The notes below the pieces were generated by a model. The model worked only from the letters and a program-made list of their open reading frames with translations, did not search any database and was not told the DNA's origin. This document shows, piece by piece, positions 35,096 to 43,324 of a stretch of DNA of 58,104 bases. The position numbers and the translations under genes are program-made. The stretch comes from Neobacillus niacini NBRC 15566 (GTDB lineage Bacteria > Bacillota > Bacilli > Bacillales > Cytobacillaceae). The DNA is taken from contig NZ_BCVA01000040.1 of NCBI RefSeq assembly GCF_001591505.1, positions 1 through 58,104 on the forward strand. Direction: 5' to 3'. The first letter of the stretch is position 1. The number at the start of each line of letters is the position of its first letter.

Positions 35096-35165
35096 TGCTT
35101 GCTCCCTTCATTTTGCATATCTTTTTAGAAAATATCATACCGACAGCCCTTTATAACTTATAAAG

Positions 35166-36398
35166 CTAAAATTTATGTAATAATTTTGTTTTATTAACAG
35201 ATACCTTGCCTTTTTGATCTTTAATATAATACTGAACTTGATAGTTACCTGTTCCATTTAGCGGATACTTCAAAATGGAATTGGTTTGATACATGATTTT
35301 ATCAATGATTAAACCATTTTTATAAATGTAAAATGCATATTTTAATTCACTGGAATTGGTTTTAATTTCTAGTTCAAGATCGTTTTCATTCAATTGAAAG
35401 ATTACATCTTGTAACTCATAATCTCCCGTACTGATAAATTCCTGTAATAAGTCTGTTTCATAGATAGGATCATCATCTTTCGTAACCAGCATGGATAGTG
35501 TATAAAAACCAGAATCAATTGGTTTATATTCAATTTCATTCATATTGGTGTGAATAATTTGACTGTTTTCCTTTATAACTAAGTAAAAATTTAAATTATG
35601 AAATTTATCGGATGCATGAACTCTTCCAATAAATGTATTCTTTTTTAAAGAATAAGAGATTTCTTTTAAATCAACAAAATAAAGGATAAGAAACAACTTT
35701 TCAAATAGAAATTTAGGAAAATGATTGCCTACATCAGAATGATCCCGCATTTCTTCACATTCATAGTATGTATAAGGGATATTTTTTTCTTTTAACGTAT
35801 CTAAAAAGAGTTGAATGTGATCAGGGTATTGCCAATCATTTTTACTAGACATAAAAAATAATTTGGTGTATATCTCCTTATCAAGTTGTTTATAAATAAT
35901 ACCGTTTAAATAATCGTGCCCTGCTTGATTACTAGAACTTCCAAGCATATAGTCATACGCTTCCGGTCGAATGGTAATGTAGTCTGCTATTTTTGTTTGA
36001 AATGCGCCTGCAATTACATAACCAAAATTATATTTTAAGCCGAAATACAATGCAGCACTTCCACCCTTTGAAGAACCCGCAACAATTACATTTTCATAAT
36101 TAATTTTGTACTTTCTAATTATGTTTGTAATCAAAGACAATACGGATGTTTCTACTTCAAAACTCATGTTTTCCCCGATATAATAACATCCGCTGGGTCC
36201 ATAGTTATCTAATATAAATAATTTATGGCAGTCAAAGTTTTTTAGTGTTCTCATGTAATTATATGCATGTTTAACTTTCGAGGTATTTTCTGCAAAACCC
36301 GAAAAGACTACTAGCAGATAATCTTTTGTTTTTTGACCTTCTTCAAAAATATATTTTATCGGAAGGTTTGTTTGGTATGTTTTTTCATTTGACAACAT
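35166..36398 (-). CDS. Alpha/beta-hydrolase protein, Asp2-like, with C-terminal beta domain
   Basis: The 410 residues have no signal peptide. The nucleophile elbow NVIVAGSSKGGSAALYFGLKY sits near residue 105-125, and KLFILDNYGPSGCYY supplies the oxyanion strand. A later DHSDVGNHFPKFLF gives a candidate catalytic His. The last 150 residues repeat short beta-strand patterns (NEIEYKPIDSGFYTLSMLV, LKYPLNGTGNYQVQYYI) like Ig or Y_Y_Y domains. Asp2 of the accessory Sec system is an acetyltransferase or esterase acting on glycans, and similar proteins occur in capsule loci. It may acylate or deacylate the polysaccharide. The ribosome binding site is weak. Confidence 0.6.
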   Translation of the reverse strand: MLSNEKTYQTNLPIKYIFEEGQKTKDYLLVVFSGFAENTSKVKHAYNYMRTLKNFDCHKLFILDNYGPSGCYYIGENMSFEVETSVLSLITNIIRKYKINYENVIVAGSSKGGSAALYFGLKYNFGYVIAGAFQTKIADYITIRPEAYDYMLGSSSNQAGHDYLNGIIYKQLDKEIYTKLFFMSSKNDWQYPDHIQLFLDTLKEKNIPYTYYECEEMRDHSDVGNHFPKFLFEKLFLILYFVDLKEISYSLKKNTFIGRVHASDKFHNLNFYLVIKENSQIIHTNMNEIEYKPIDSGFYTLSMLVTKDDDPIYETDLLQEFISTGDYELQDVIFQLNENDLELEIKTNSSELKYAFYIYKNGLIIDKIMYQTNSILKYPLNGTGNYQVQYYIKDQKGKVSVNKTKLLHKF

Positions 36399-36582
36399 TT
36401 CGTATCCGTCCTATATCTTTGTTGTTTCTTTATTTTTTCACCTGTTTTATTGTAGCATTATAGGAAGTGTAATTGAATGCAATGTCTAATAATTCCAACA
36501 TTAGAACTATACTCTTAATCATTATTATTCTCTTATAAACTGGTTATAATATAAACGTCATAGGTCTTTGAAAGGAGTATCC

Positions 36583-37878
36583 ATGTTTAACCATAAACTT
36601 CATCGCTTGTTTTATTGGACCATCATGTTTTTTTTACTTATTTTCTTTACGTTTACGATGCTTCATACTCAAAAAAAGAATTCTCAAGATGGGTTAGATG
36701 TAAATAATCCACACATGAATGTTGATGAAAAACTAGACCCTAGAGACTTTGGTGCAATAGGGGATGGTATTACAGATGACACCAAGGCTCTTCAAGCCTG
36801 GTTAAATGCCCCTGGAAAAAATAAGGTATTAAAAAATGGTGTATTTAAAATTACATCAGGTTTACTCTCTTCTAAACCTGGAAGTACCATTACGTCAGAT
36901 GGAGCTGTAATCTTGGCAGGTTCACCAAATATCATTATGCTTACCGTTAAAGGTGAGCATAGTCTAGTATCCGTTGAATTAGATGGAAACAACAAAGCTG
37001 CAGGAGGGATTTTGATACAGGGTGCCGAATGTACAGTAAAAAATAGTAAGATTACCAATATCTATGGAAGTAATCAAACTGCCTACGGAATTAAGTCTCA
37101 AACATCAGGGGGCATTGTAATTGAAGACAATACGATTATTAGCATAAAAGGTACAAAGAACGGTAAATTGGGGGATAATATTGGCGCATCCCGTGCCATC
37201 TTAGTTACATCTAAAGAAGCTGCATCTAAACAGAATATAGTAAGAAATAATTATATTTCTGGAGTGACAGGTGAAGAAGGCGATGCGATACAATTTCTTT
37301 TTAACAACGGTAGCTCTCCGTTTCTAAATGCTCAAGGAATTATATTAGGTAACACAATTAAGAATTGTAATAGAAGGGCTATTAAAGTACAGGCATCAAA
37401 TGTGAAGATCGTAAACAATACCCATATAAATACCTTAACCCTAAATGATTTACCGAATGCAGCCAATTTAATTGATATCATTCATTCAGATAATATAATT
37501 GTTCGGGGCAACAAACTAGATGCTACATACTTCTTAGGAATTAGTTTAAGTGGCTCTGTACACAATAAAGCCTCTGGGATTTTGGTAGAAAGAAATATCA
37601 TTCGAGGAGGACTAACTCCTTCAAGTGGAAATAGAGTAACAACAAGCGGGATTTATTGGAATCATATCCAAGATAGTAACATATTAGCTAATTCAATCTC
37701 AGACACGATTATTCCAATTTCGGGGGCAAACGGTACGAATATTACCATCGCAAATAATCGTTTTTGGGAAGGTGACGGTTTAAAGCCCGCTATAAACATA
37801 GTATCTTCTAACTCAAACATTACTCTCTCAAATAATAAGCAAATGTCAGGTAAACGATTAAAATTGGTACAAAAGTAG
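36583..37878 (+). CDS. Membrane-anchored right-handed beta-helix protein (pectate lyase 3 superfamily)
   Basis: 431 residues from ATG 36583, 5 bases after AAAGGAG. One membrane helix (about 9-28) is followed by DPRDFGAIGDGITDDTKALQAWLN, the standard start of pectate-lyase-3 domains. Some ten or more beta-helix turns rich in Asn, Gly and Ile follow (NNKAAGGILIQGAECTVKNS, NIIRGGLTP, NITIANNRFW). Such folds bind or cleave acidic polysaccharides. It is the only rightward gene inside the second polysaccharide locus, with a TATAAT at 36545-36550. It could be a lyase, epimerase or surface adhesin for the uronic-acid polymer; catalytic residues are not obvious. Confidence 0.82.
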   Translation: MFNHKLHRLFYWTIMFFLLIFFTFTMLHTQKKNSQDGLDVNNPHMNVDEKLDPRDFGAIGDGITDDTKALQAWLNAPGKNKVLKNGVFKITSGLLSSKPGSTITSDGAVILAGSPNIIMLTVKGEHSLVSVELDGNNKAAGGILIQGAECTVKNSKITNIYGSNQTAYGIKSQTSGGIVIEDNTIISIKGTKNGKLGDNIGASRAILVTSKEAASKQNIVRNNYISGVTGEEGDAIQFLFNNGSSPFLNAQGIILGNTIKNCNRRAIKVQASNVKIVNNTHINTLTLNDLPNAANLIDIIHSDNIIVRGNKLDATYFLGISLSGSVHNKASGILVERNIIRGGLTPSSGNRVTTSGIYWNHIQDSNILANSISDTIIPISGANGTNITIANNRFWEGDGLKPAINIVSSNSNITLSNNKQMSGKRLKLVQK

Positions 37879-37887
37879 GCGTTAAAT

Positions 37888-37915
37888 AATCCCCATCTTT
37901 TAGAAGATGGGGATT
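37888..37915. terminator. Hairpin between convergent genes
   Basis: AATCCCCATCTT and AAGATGGGGATT form a perfect 12-base stem with loop TTAG. T runs are weak on both sides. It separates the beta-helix gene from tagH. Confidence 0.75.
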
Positions 37916-37933
37916 TAGATTCCCTATTAAATA

Positions 37934-38899
37934 CTATAAAAAATATTTTTCAATACCCAATACCGGATTTGCTCCAAACATGAATGACGCGCTAACGAGA
38001 ACCGCTAAGACCAAAAGTACACATTGGAATGTAAATAGGATATCGCCTTGCTTCTTTACAGGCGGCTTTCGAGGTGTTGGTCTGCGAATAGAATGATTCG
38101 AGACATTTTCACCTTTATATTGGTCTTCTAACATTTGTTTTCGGTAATTTTTCTTTTCAATCTCCGTTAAGGAATTAAACCAATTAATAAACTTATTATA
38201 ATCCTGTAACACTTCATCCGACTTATCAAATTTTTCAAGTCTGCCAAAATGAATCCACATAACGCGATCACAGAATTCTTTTATTTGTGAGTGGGAGTGA
38301 CTTATAAAAATAATCGTCTTTCCCTGACTCTTAAATTCATTCATTTTATTAAGACACTTTTCATAAAAAGTTTGGTCACCAACTGAAAGAGCCTCGTCCA
38401 CAATCAATATATCAGGATTCGTGTGAATTGAAATGGCAAACCCCAGTCGTGACTTCATTCCACTTGAATAATTTTTCACAGGTTGGTTAATAAATTTGCC
38501 AATATCGGCAAATTCAATGATATCGGCCATCAATCTTTGAACTTCTTGCTTCTTTAACCCATGCATTAAACACTTGAGTTCGATATTCTCTAAACCAGTT
38601 AATTGATTATTTAATCCAGCTGATATCGCAATTAAAGAAGTCTCTCCATTTATGTCAATCGAACCTGAAGTGGCAGGAATAATCTGTGCCAGTAAATTTG
38701 AAAGTGTCGATTTTCCAGATCCGTTAAGGCCAACAATTCCGATTGCTTCCCCTTCAAAAATCTCAAATGAAAGATTATTAAGAGCATAAAAATTTTCTTT
38801 ATTATCTTTAAAAGAGATAATTTCGAGTAGTTTATCAGATTGCTTTTTATATAAGTTAAAACTTTTTGAAACGTTAGAAAAAACGATTTTCGGCCTCAT
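37934..38899 (-). CDS. tagH: ABC transporter ATPase for polysaccharide or teichoic acid export
   Basis: The 321 residues hold Walker A GLNGSGKS (57-64), signature KNYSSGMKSRLGFAISI, Walker B ILIVDEALSVGDQTF and switch His in FISHS, all typical of TagH/Wzt/KpsT. The C-terminal 90 residues are a basic linker and one membrane helix (FQCVLLVLAVLVSASFMFG). This is shorter than the large tail of B. subtilis TagH and lacks a Wzt-like carbohydrate-binding domain. With TagG, encoded 16 bases upstream, it would export a complete lipid-linked polymer. Confidence 0.92.
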   Translation of the reverse strand: MRPKIVFSNVSKSFNLYKKQSDKLLEIISFKDNKENFYALNNLSFEIFEGEAIGIVGLNGSGKSTLSNLLAQIIPATSGSIDINGETSLIAISAGLNNQLTGLENIELKCLMHGLKKQEVQRLMADIIEFADIGKFINQPVKNYSSGMKSRLGFAISIHTNPDILIVDEALSVGDQTFYEKCLNKMNEFKSQGKTIIFISHSHSQIKEFCDRVMWIHFGRLEKFDKSDEVLQDYNKFINWFNSLTEIEKKNYRKQMLEDQYKGENVSNHSIRRPTPRKPPVKKQGDILFTFQCVLLVLAVLVSASFMFGANPVLGIEKYFL

Positions 38900-38915
38900 T
38901 TTTTAAAGCCTCCAA

Positions 38916-39719
38916 TTAAATATAGTCAACAAATTTATGACGGAATTTCAAATGATAACGTGAACCTATAAATAAAATCAAAAGGGTAATAAACCAAAAA
39001 TATAATGTATAATCCAAGTCATAAAAAAACCATTCTCCGCCTAATAATGAATTTCTAAATCCATCAATAATATAATAAAGCGGGTTAAGCTGAAGTAAAT
39101 TCACAAAAAAGGCTGGCAGGCTTTCTACGTTCCATAGAATCGGTAAAGCATACATCATCATTCTCATAATCGATTGAACCATTGTTTGTATATCCCTGAT
39201 AATGGTTGTGAGTGTTGATAATAATAATGTTAAACTATACAGCAAAATATATAGGCATAATAAAAAATATGGCAATTGCAGCAGGTAAATCCCCGAGAAA
39301 TAACCATTTAGTACTAGTATCATGACCGTAATGATCATCATTGCAATAAAGGAAAAGGAGTTTTCTACTATCTTTATTGTAGGAAGGACGCTCACTGGAA
39401 ACTTCATTTTGGAAACTAAATTTATCTTTGAATAAACACTATTTGAACCTTGTGTTATCGTTGGGCTTATAAAAAACCATGGTACGATACCGCAAATGAA
39501 CCAAAGGAAGAACGGGGTCTCTCCGACAGAAGAGCCCCCCCTAATACCAAAGCCAAAAATGAACCAATAGATACCGATTTGTATCACTGGATTTAAAATT
39601 TGCCAAAATGCGCCTAAATAATGCATATTGTAGCGACTTTTTTCTTGAAACATACTTAATCTGAATATCAGATTAAGATTACTAAATTGTTCTTTCAAGA
39701 TTTGCCAAACAAAGTTCAT
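38916..39719 (-). CDS. tagG: ABC transporter permease for polysaccharide or teichoic acid export
   Basis: The 267 residues form an ABC-2 permease with six membrane helices, including FSNLNLIFRLSMFQEKSRYNMHYLGAFWQILNPVIQIGIYWFIFGF, NPVLSV-like loops and LNPLYYIIDGFRNSLL. This is the TagG/RfbA/KpsM family. Its ATG overlaps the stop of wecC by 4 bases (ATGA), and tagH follows. It forms the channel for a finished polymer, unlike the Wzx/Wzy system in the neighbouring operon. Confidence 0.93.
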   Translation of the reverse strand: MNFVWQILKEQFSNLNLIFRLSMFQEKSRYNMHYLGAFWQILNPVIQIGIYWFIFGFGIRGGSSVGETPFFLWFICGIVPWFFISPTITQGSNSVYSKINLVSKMKFPVSVLPTIKIVENSFSFIAMMIITVMILVLNGYFSGIYLLQLPYFLLCLYILLYSLTLLLSTLTTIIRDIQTMVQSIMRMMMYALPILWNVESLPAFFVNLLQLNPLYYIIDGFRNSLLGGEWFFYDLDYTLYFWFITLLILFIGSRYHLKFRHKFVDYI

Positions 39720-40993
39720 ACAAGACTTGCTTCTTTCTTAAGAAATTCAAAAAGATTTCCATAATTCATATATTCAACATCTCCTGAAACTTCGTTAACC
39801 ACATTTTTAGTATCGAAAATTCTCTTATTGTTCATTTTCGATAATTCAGTTCCTTCGATTATTTTGAACTCATTATGATCAGATAATATTAAGATTAAAT
39901 CAGATCCATTTACTGCTTCTTCCATGTCACTGATCACCCAGTCTAATTGAACATGCGGATCAAATGCTCTTACTTCGAATCGGTTCTCTTCTTTTAGCAT
40001 TTGATAAATTTCCATTGCTGGGCTTTCACGAATATCATCCACGTTTCCTTTGTATGTTAAACCAAATACTGTTACCACTTTACCGTCAACATTTTCCATT
40101 AACTTGTTCACGTTTTCTACTACATAAGCAGGCATAGAAGTATTGATCGTACGTCCAAGGTTAATTAACTGTGCTGTTTCCGGTGCTTTTGCTACGATAA
40201 AGTATGGATCAACAGCCAGACAGTGTCCGCCTACACCTGGTCCAGGAGTATGCAGGTTCACACGCGGGTGCTTGTTCGCCATGCTGATAACATCTAAAGC
40301 ATTGATTTCTAACTCGTTACACACTTTTGAAAGCTCGTTCGCTAAGGCAATGTTCACATCTCTGAATGTGTTTTCCATTAACTTAGACATTTCAGCAGTT
40401 TTTGCGTTTGTTTTGATCAGTTCACCTTTAACAAACGTACCGTATACCATTGCGCCGGCTTCTGTACATGCTGGTGTAATCCCGCCGACAATGCGGTTGT
40501 TGTAAACTAGTTCGTGCATAATTTGACCTGGTAATACACGCTCTGGGCAGTGTACTAAGAAAATGTCTTCCCCGACAACGAATCCAGCCTCTTCTACTAA
40601 TGGCTTTACTACATCATCCATGCTGCGCGGCCCGATTGTAGATTCTACGATTAATACATTTCCTTTTTCGATATAAGGAAGAACAGATTTAACTGCACTT
40701 ACTACATATGATAAATCACAAGATTTATACTGATCATCATGGTTTGGCGTTGGAACTGCAACAATGAAGGCATTTGCTTTTTCAGGCATCAATGAAGCTC
40801 TGAATGTACCTTTTTCAATTACTTCTTCTAATGCTTCTTGTAATCCTGGTTCTTCAATATGAATCTTTCCATTATTCAATGAATCGATTACTCTGGGACT
40901 TACATCTACACCGACAACGTCCACGTTATGCTTTGCAAACATAATAGATGTTGGTAATCCGATATATCCTAATCCTACTGTACATAATTTCAT
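39716..40993 (-). CDS. wecC: UDP-N-acetyl-D-mannosamine dehydrogenase
   Basis: The 425 residues show KLCTVGLGYIGLPTSIMFAKH, VPTPNHDD, ESTIGPRSMDDVV and HTPGPGVGGHCLAVDPYF, with the catalytic Cys, then LTYKGNVDDIRESPAMEI. The GVGGHCLAVDPYF form marks WecC/VipA-type enzymes rather than UDP-glucose dehydrogenase. It oxidises UDP-ManNAc, from WecB, to UDP-ManNAcA. The polymer exported by TagGH therefore probably contains N-acetylmannosaminuronate. AGGAGG lies before the ATG. Confidence 0.92.
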   Translation of the reverse strand: MKLCTVGLGYIGLPTSIMFAKHNVDVVGVDVSPRVIDSLNNGKIHIEEPGLQEALEEVIEKGTFRASLMPEKANAFIVAVPTPNHDDQYKSCDLSYVVSAVKSVLPYIEKGNVLIVESTIGPRSMDDVVKPLVEEAGFVVGEDIFLVHCPERVLPGQIMHELVYNNRIVGGITPACTEAGAMVYGTFVKGELIKTNAKTAEMSKLMENTFRDVNIALANELSKVCNELEINALDVISMANKHPRVNLHTPGPGVGGHCLAVDPYFIVAKAPETAQLINLGRTINTSMPAYVVENVNKLMENVDGKVVTVFGLTYKGNVDDIRESPAMEIYQMLKEENRFEVRAFDPHVQLDWVISDMEEAVNGSDLILILSDHNEFKIIEGTELSKMNNKRIFDTKNVVNEVSGDVEYMNYGNLFEFLKKEASLV

Positions 40994-41046
40994 TATTAGT
41001 TCCTCCTAATAATTAATGGTTATTGATTAATCTAGTTATCTTTCAC

Positions 41047-43320
41047 TTATACAGAAACTGTTTTATTCTTCTTATCACTAACTATTTGTTCAAAAACACC
41101 CGTTGCTTGTTTAATATTCCCTAATTCTGATTTATAAGTTAGTTCATAGCCACTTAATATACTATTCTCTTCATAAATTCCCCAGATATTAGTGCCACTT
41201 CCTATGTAATCACTTAATTTAGAAGGTAAATATGGATTTGTTGCTTTATTTTGTTTTGTCTTTGCGTCATTAACAACTAAGCAATCAAAAGAGGTTGTTA
41301 GATTTAGAAATTCGTTATAATTAACATATGGATTAACCTTTACATTTTTAGCTAATACACTGCCTTTTAATTCTTCCTCAAGGGAAGCGGGATTGGCAGT
41401 AAAAATATGTAGTTTAACATCTTTTCTTAATTCCTCGGTTACATTTTCCAAACCACTGAAAAGGTCATCTAAGTTTCTTGTTTGGTAGAATGTACCGAAG
41501 TATGCGATATTCACTTTATCTTTTTCTAATGAATAATTGCTTTTATTACTATTATAAAATTCCGTTGGTAAGGTAGGCTGTGGTGAAATAACAGCTTTCT
41601 TCTTGATCATATTTTTGACTTTCTTAATCGGAAAACTATCTAACATATATTTCAACTGATTTTCATTCGTGAATATTAACTCATCCGCAAATAGATATGG
41701 CAAATATTCACACCAGAAGAATAGGTTTGAGTCAGAAACAGGTGGTATTTTATACTTTTTGGCAGCCATTTTATTCGCTTTTTTTAGAAAATCAGGGTTT
41801 TCAATGTTGGCTTTTCTAGTTTGACCATGGATATCTAGTAATAAAGGATCCGAAAACTCTGCTGACCATTTTACCTTCGGGTTAAGGAGTTTATATTGGT
41901 AAGCCAAAAAGTGAGATCCAGGCCACATGGCACGACTATAAATTTCTTTATATGTTTTTGTATTTCCTAGTTTGTCTATACCTAACGTACAAAAGGCTTC
42001 AATTGCTTTCCAATTAGAGAAACTAGGATAACTTGGAATCTCAAATCTTTCATCGATGACATCTTCAACTAAAGTATTTAATTTAAGATCTCTCTCTCTC
42101 ACTTTATCCATTTTGTTATAAACAACATCCACGATTTCGTTCATATTTCGAATCCGTTTTGCCATTACATTACCACTCGTATCAACATATGGAGGGAAAC
42201 AGAAAGAGATAACTAGCTTATTGGCTAAGCCTCTATTAACAATAGAATAAGGCATATATGAAAGGTTTTGCTTTTTAATTTCCTCAACAACTTGTTCCCT
42301 ATCATTGATATTTTCCTTCAAATATCTATTAATGAATGTTGATTGTGCGTTTATTTTTTGTTTAATAAACGTTTGTTTTTGAGTATTTGTAGTTTGACCA
42401 ATCAATTTATCTAACCGTTTGATTACGGCTAATCTTTGAGTGACATAGAAATCAAATGTCATCATTTGTCGTGATACTGAGTTATCACGCAAAACTCTAT
42501 AATAGATCACTTGTTTATCAATCGGGATAACTTTAAATTTCAAGTCGTTTTTGGCGATTAGTTCAGTGAAGAATACTACATCTTCTCCACTCTTTAATCC
42601 AGAATCATACTGTATTGGCTTTAAACAACTAGTAGGCACAAGCTTACACGCATTAATTGTCGCAACCATATTTAAAGACATAAAGTCGTTATGTTCTTTT
42701 TTCTCGACATTTATAATTTGTTGATTAATGGAATTAGTAGGGTCAACATTTCCAGCTTGGTCGACGTTAACGATTTGAGAAATAACGGTTGTATCAGGGC
42801 TTGCATAATTAAACATTTCTTCTAAGAAGTTGGATGAAGTATAATCGTCATCATCTAGAAAAACTGTGTATTCCCGCTTAGCATGTTGCAAACCTATGTT
42901 TCTAGCTGAAGAAGCACTTGGCTTTGATGAGTATAATGCGGTAATGTTATTCATGTTTGTTTTAGTAATAAAATCATTAATGATTGATTCTGTAGAATCC
43001 TTTTCACCATTCATTATGATAATCACATCAAATAATTCTTGCTTTAATGTTTGTTTATGAAGAGATTCTAAGCATGTAAGAATTACTTTTTCACCTTTAT
43101 AAGTTGGAATAATTACGCTTATCCCTTTTTTAAAGTTTGATTTATTTACCGGAACAGCTGGTTTAGTTACTCTAGTAACCGGCTTGTTTCCTTCCGTTTC
43201 AGTCTTATTAATTAGGATGCCTCCTGGAATTACAGGTAAAGAAGGAGTGTTTAACGTACTTATTTTTTTCTTTATTTTTTCTATTTCCTGTAATCTTGCT
43301 AGTATTTCTTCCTTTTTCAT
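41047..43320 (-). CDS. Two-domain glycosyltransferase (GT2 and GT-B) of the second polysaccharide locus
   Basis: The 757 residues start with a short helical and Pro-rich stretch. A GT2 domain follows (about 68-300) with GISVIIPTYKGEKVILTCLESL, PSASSARNIGLQHAKREYTVFLDDDDY and GEDVVFFTELIAKND. After a helical linker, a second domain of about 380 residues (from LVISFCFPPYVDTSGNVMAKRI) looks like a GT-B protein: a donor half with VNIAYFGTFYQTRNLDDLFSGL and NPYLPSKLSDYIGSGTNIWG. One chain may thus add two sugars in turn, as in polymerising capsule synthases. It starts 4 bases after the stop of the methyltransferase gene, so the two are coupled. Confidence 0.82.
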   Translation of the reverse strand: MKKEEILARLQEIEKIKKKISTLNTPSLPVIPGGILINKTETEGNKPVTRVTKPAVPVNKSNFKKGISVIIPTYKGEKVILTCLESLHKQTLKQELFDVIIIMNGEKDSTESIINDFITKTNMNNITALYSSKPSASSARNIGLQHAKREYTVFLDDDDYTSSNFLEEMFNYASPDTTVISQIVNVDQAGNVDPTNSINQQIINVEKKEHNDFMSLNMVATINACKLVPTSCLKPIQYDSGLKSGEDVVFFTELIAKNDLKFKVIPIDKQVIYYRVLRDNSVSRQMMTFDFYVTQRLAVIKRLDKLIGQTTNTQKQTFIKQKINAQSTFINRYLKENINDREQVVEEIKKQNLSYMPYSIVNRGLANKLVISFCFPPYVDTSGNVMAKRIRNMNEIVDVVYNKMDKVRERDLKLNTLVEDVIDERFEIPSYPSFSNWKAIEAFCTLGIDKLGNTKTYKEIYSRAMWPGSHFLAYQYKLLNPKVKWSAEFSDPLLLDIHGQTRKANIENPDFLKKANKMAAKKYKIPPVSDSNLFFWCEYLPYLFADELIFTNENQLKYMLDSFPIKKVKNMIKKKAVISPQPTLPTEFYNSNKSNYSLEKDKVNIAYFGTFYQTRNLDDLFSGLENVTEELRKDVKLHIFTANPASLEEELKGSVLAKNVKVNPYVNYNEFLNLTTSFDCLVVNDAKTKQNKATNPYLPSKLSDYIGSGTNIWGIYEENSILSGYELTYKSELGNIKQATGVFEQIVSDKKNKTVSV

Positions 43321-43324
43321 CGTA

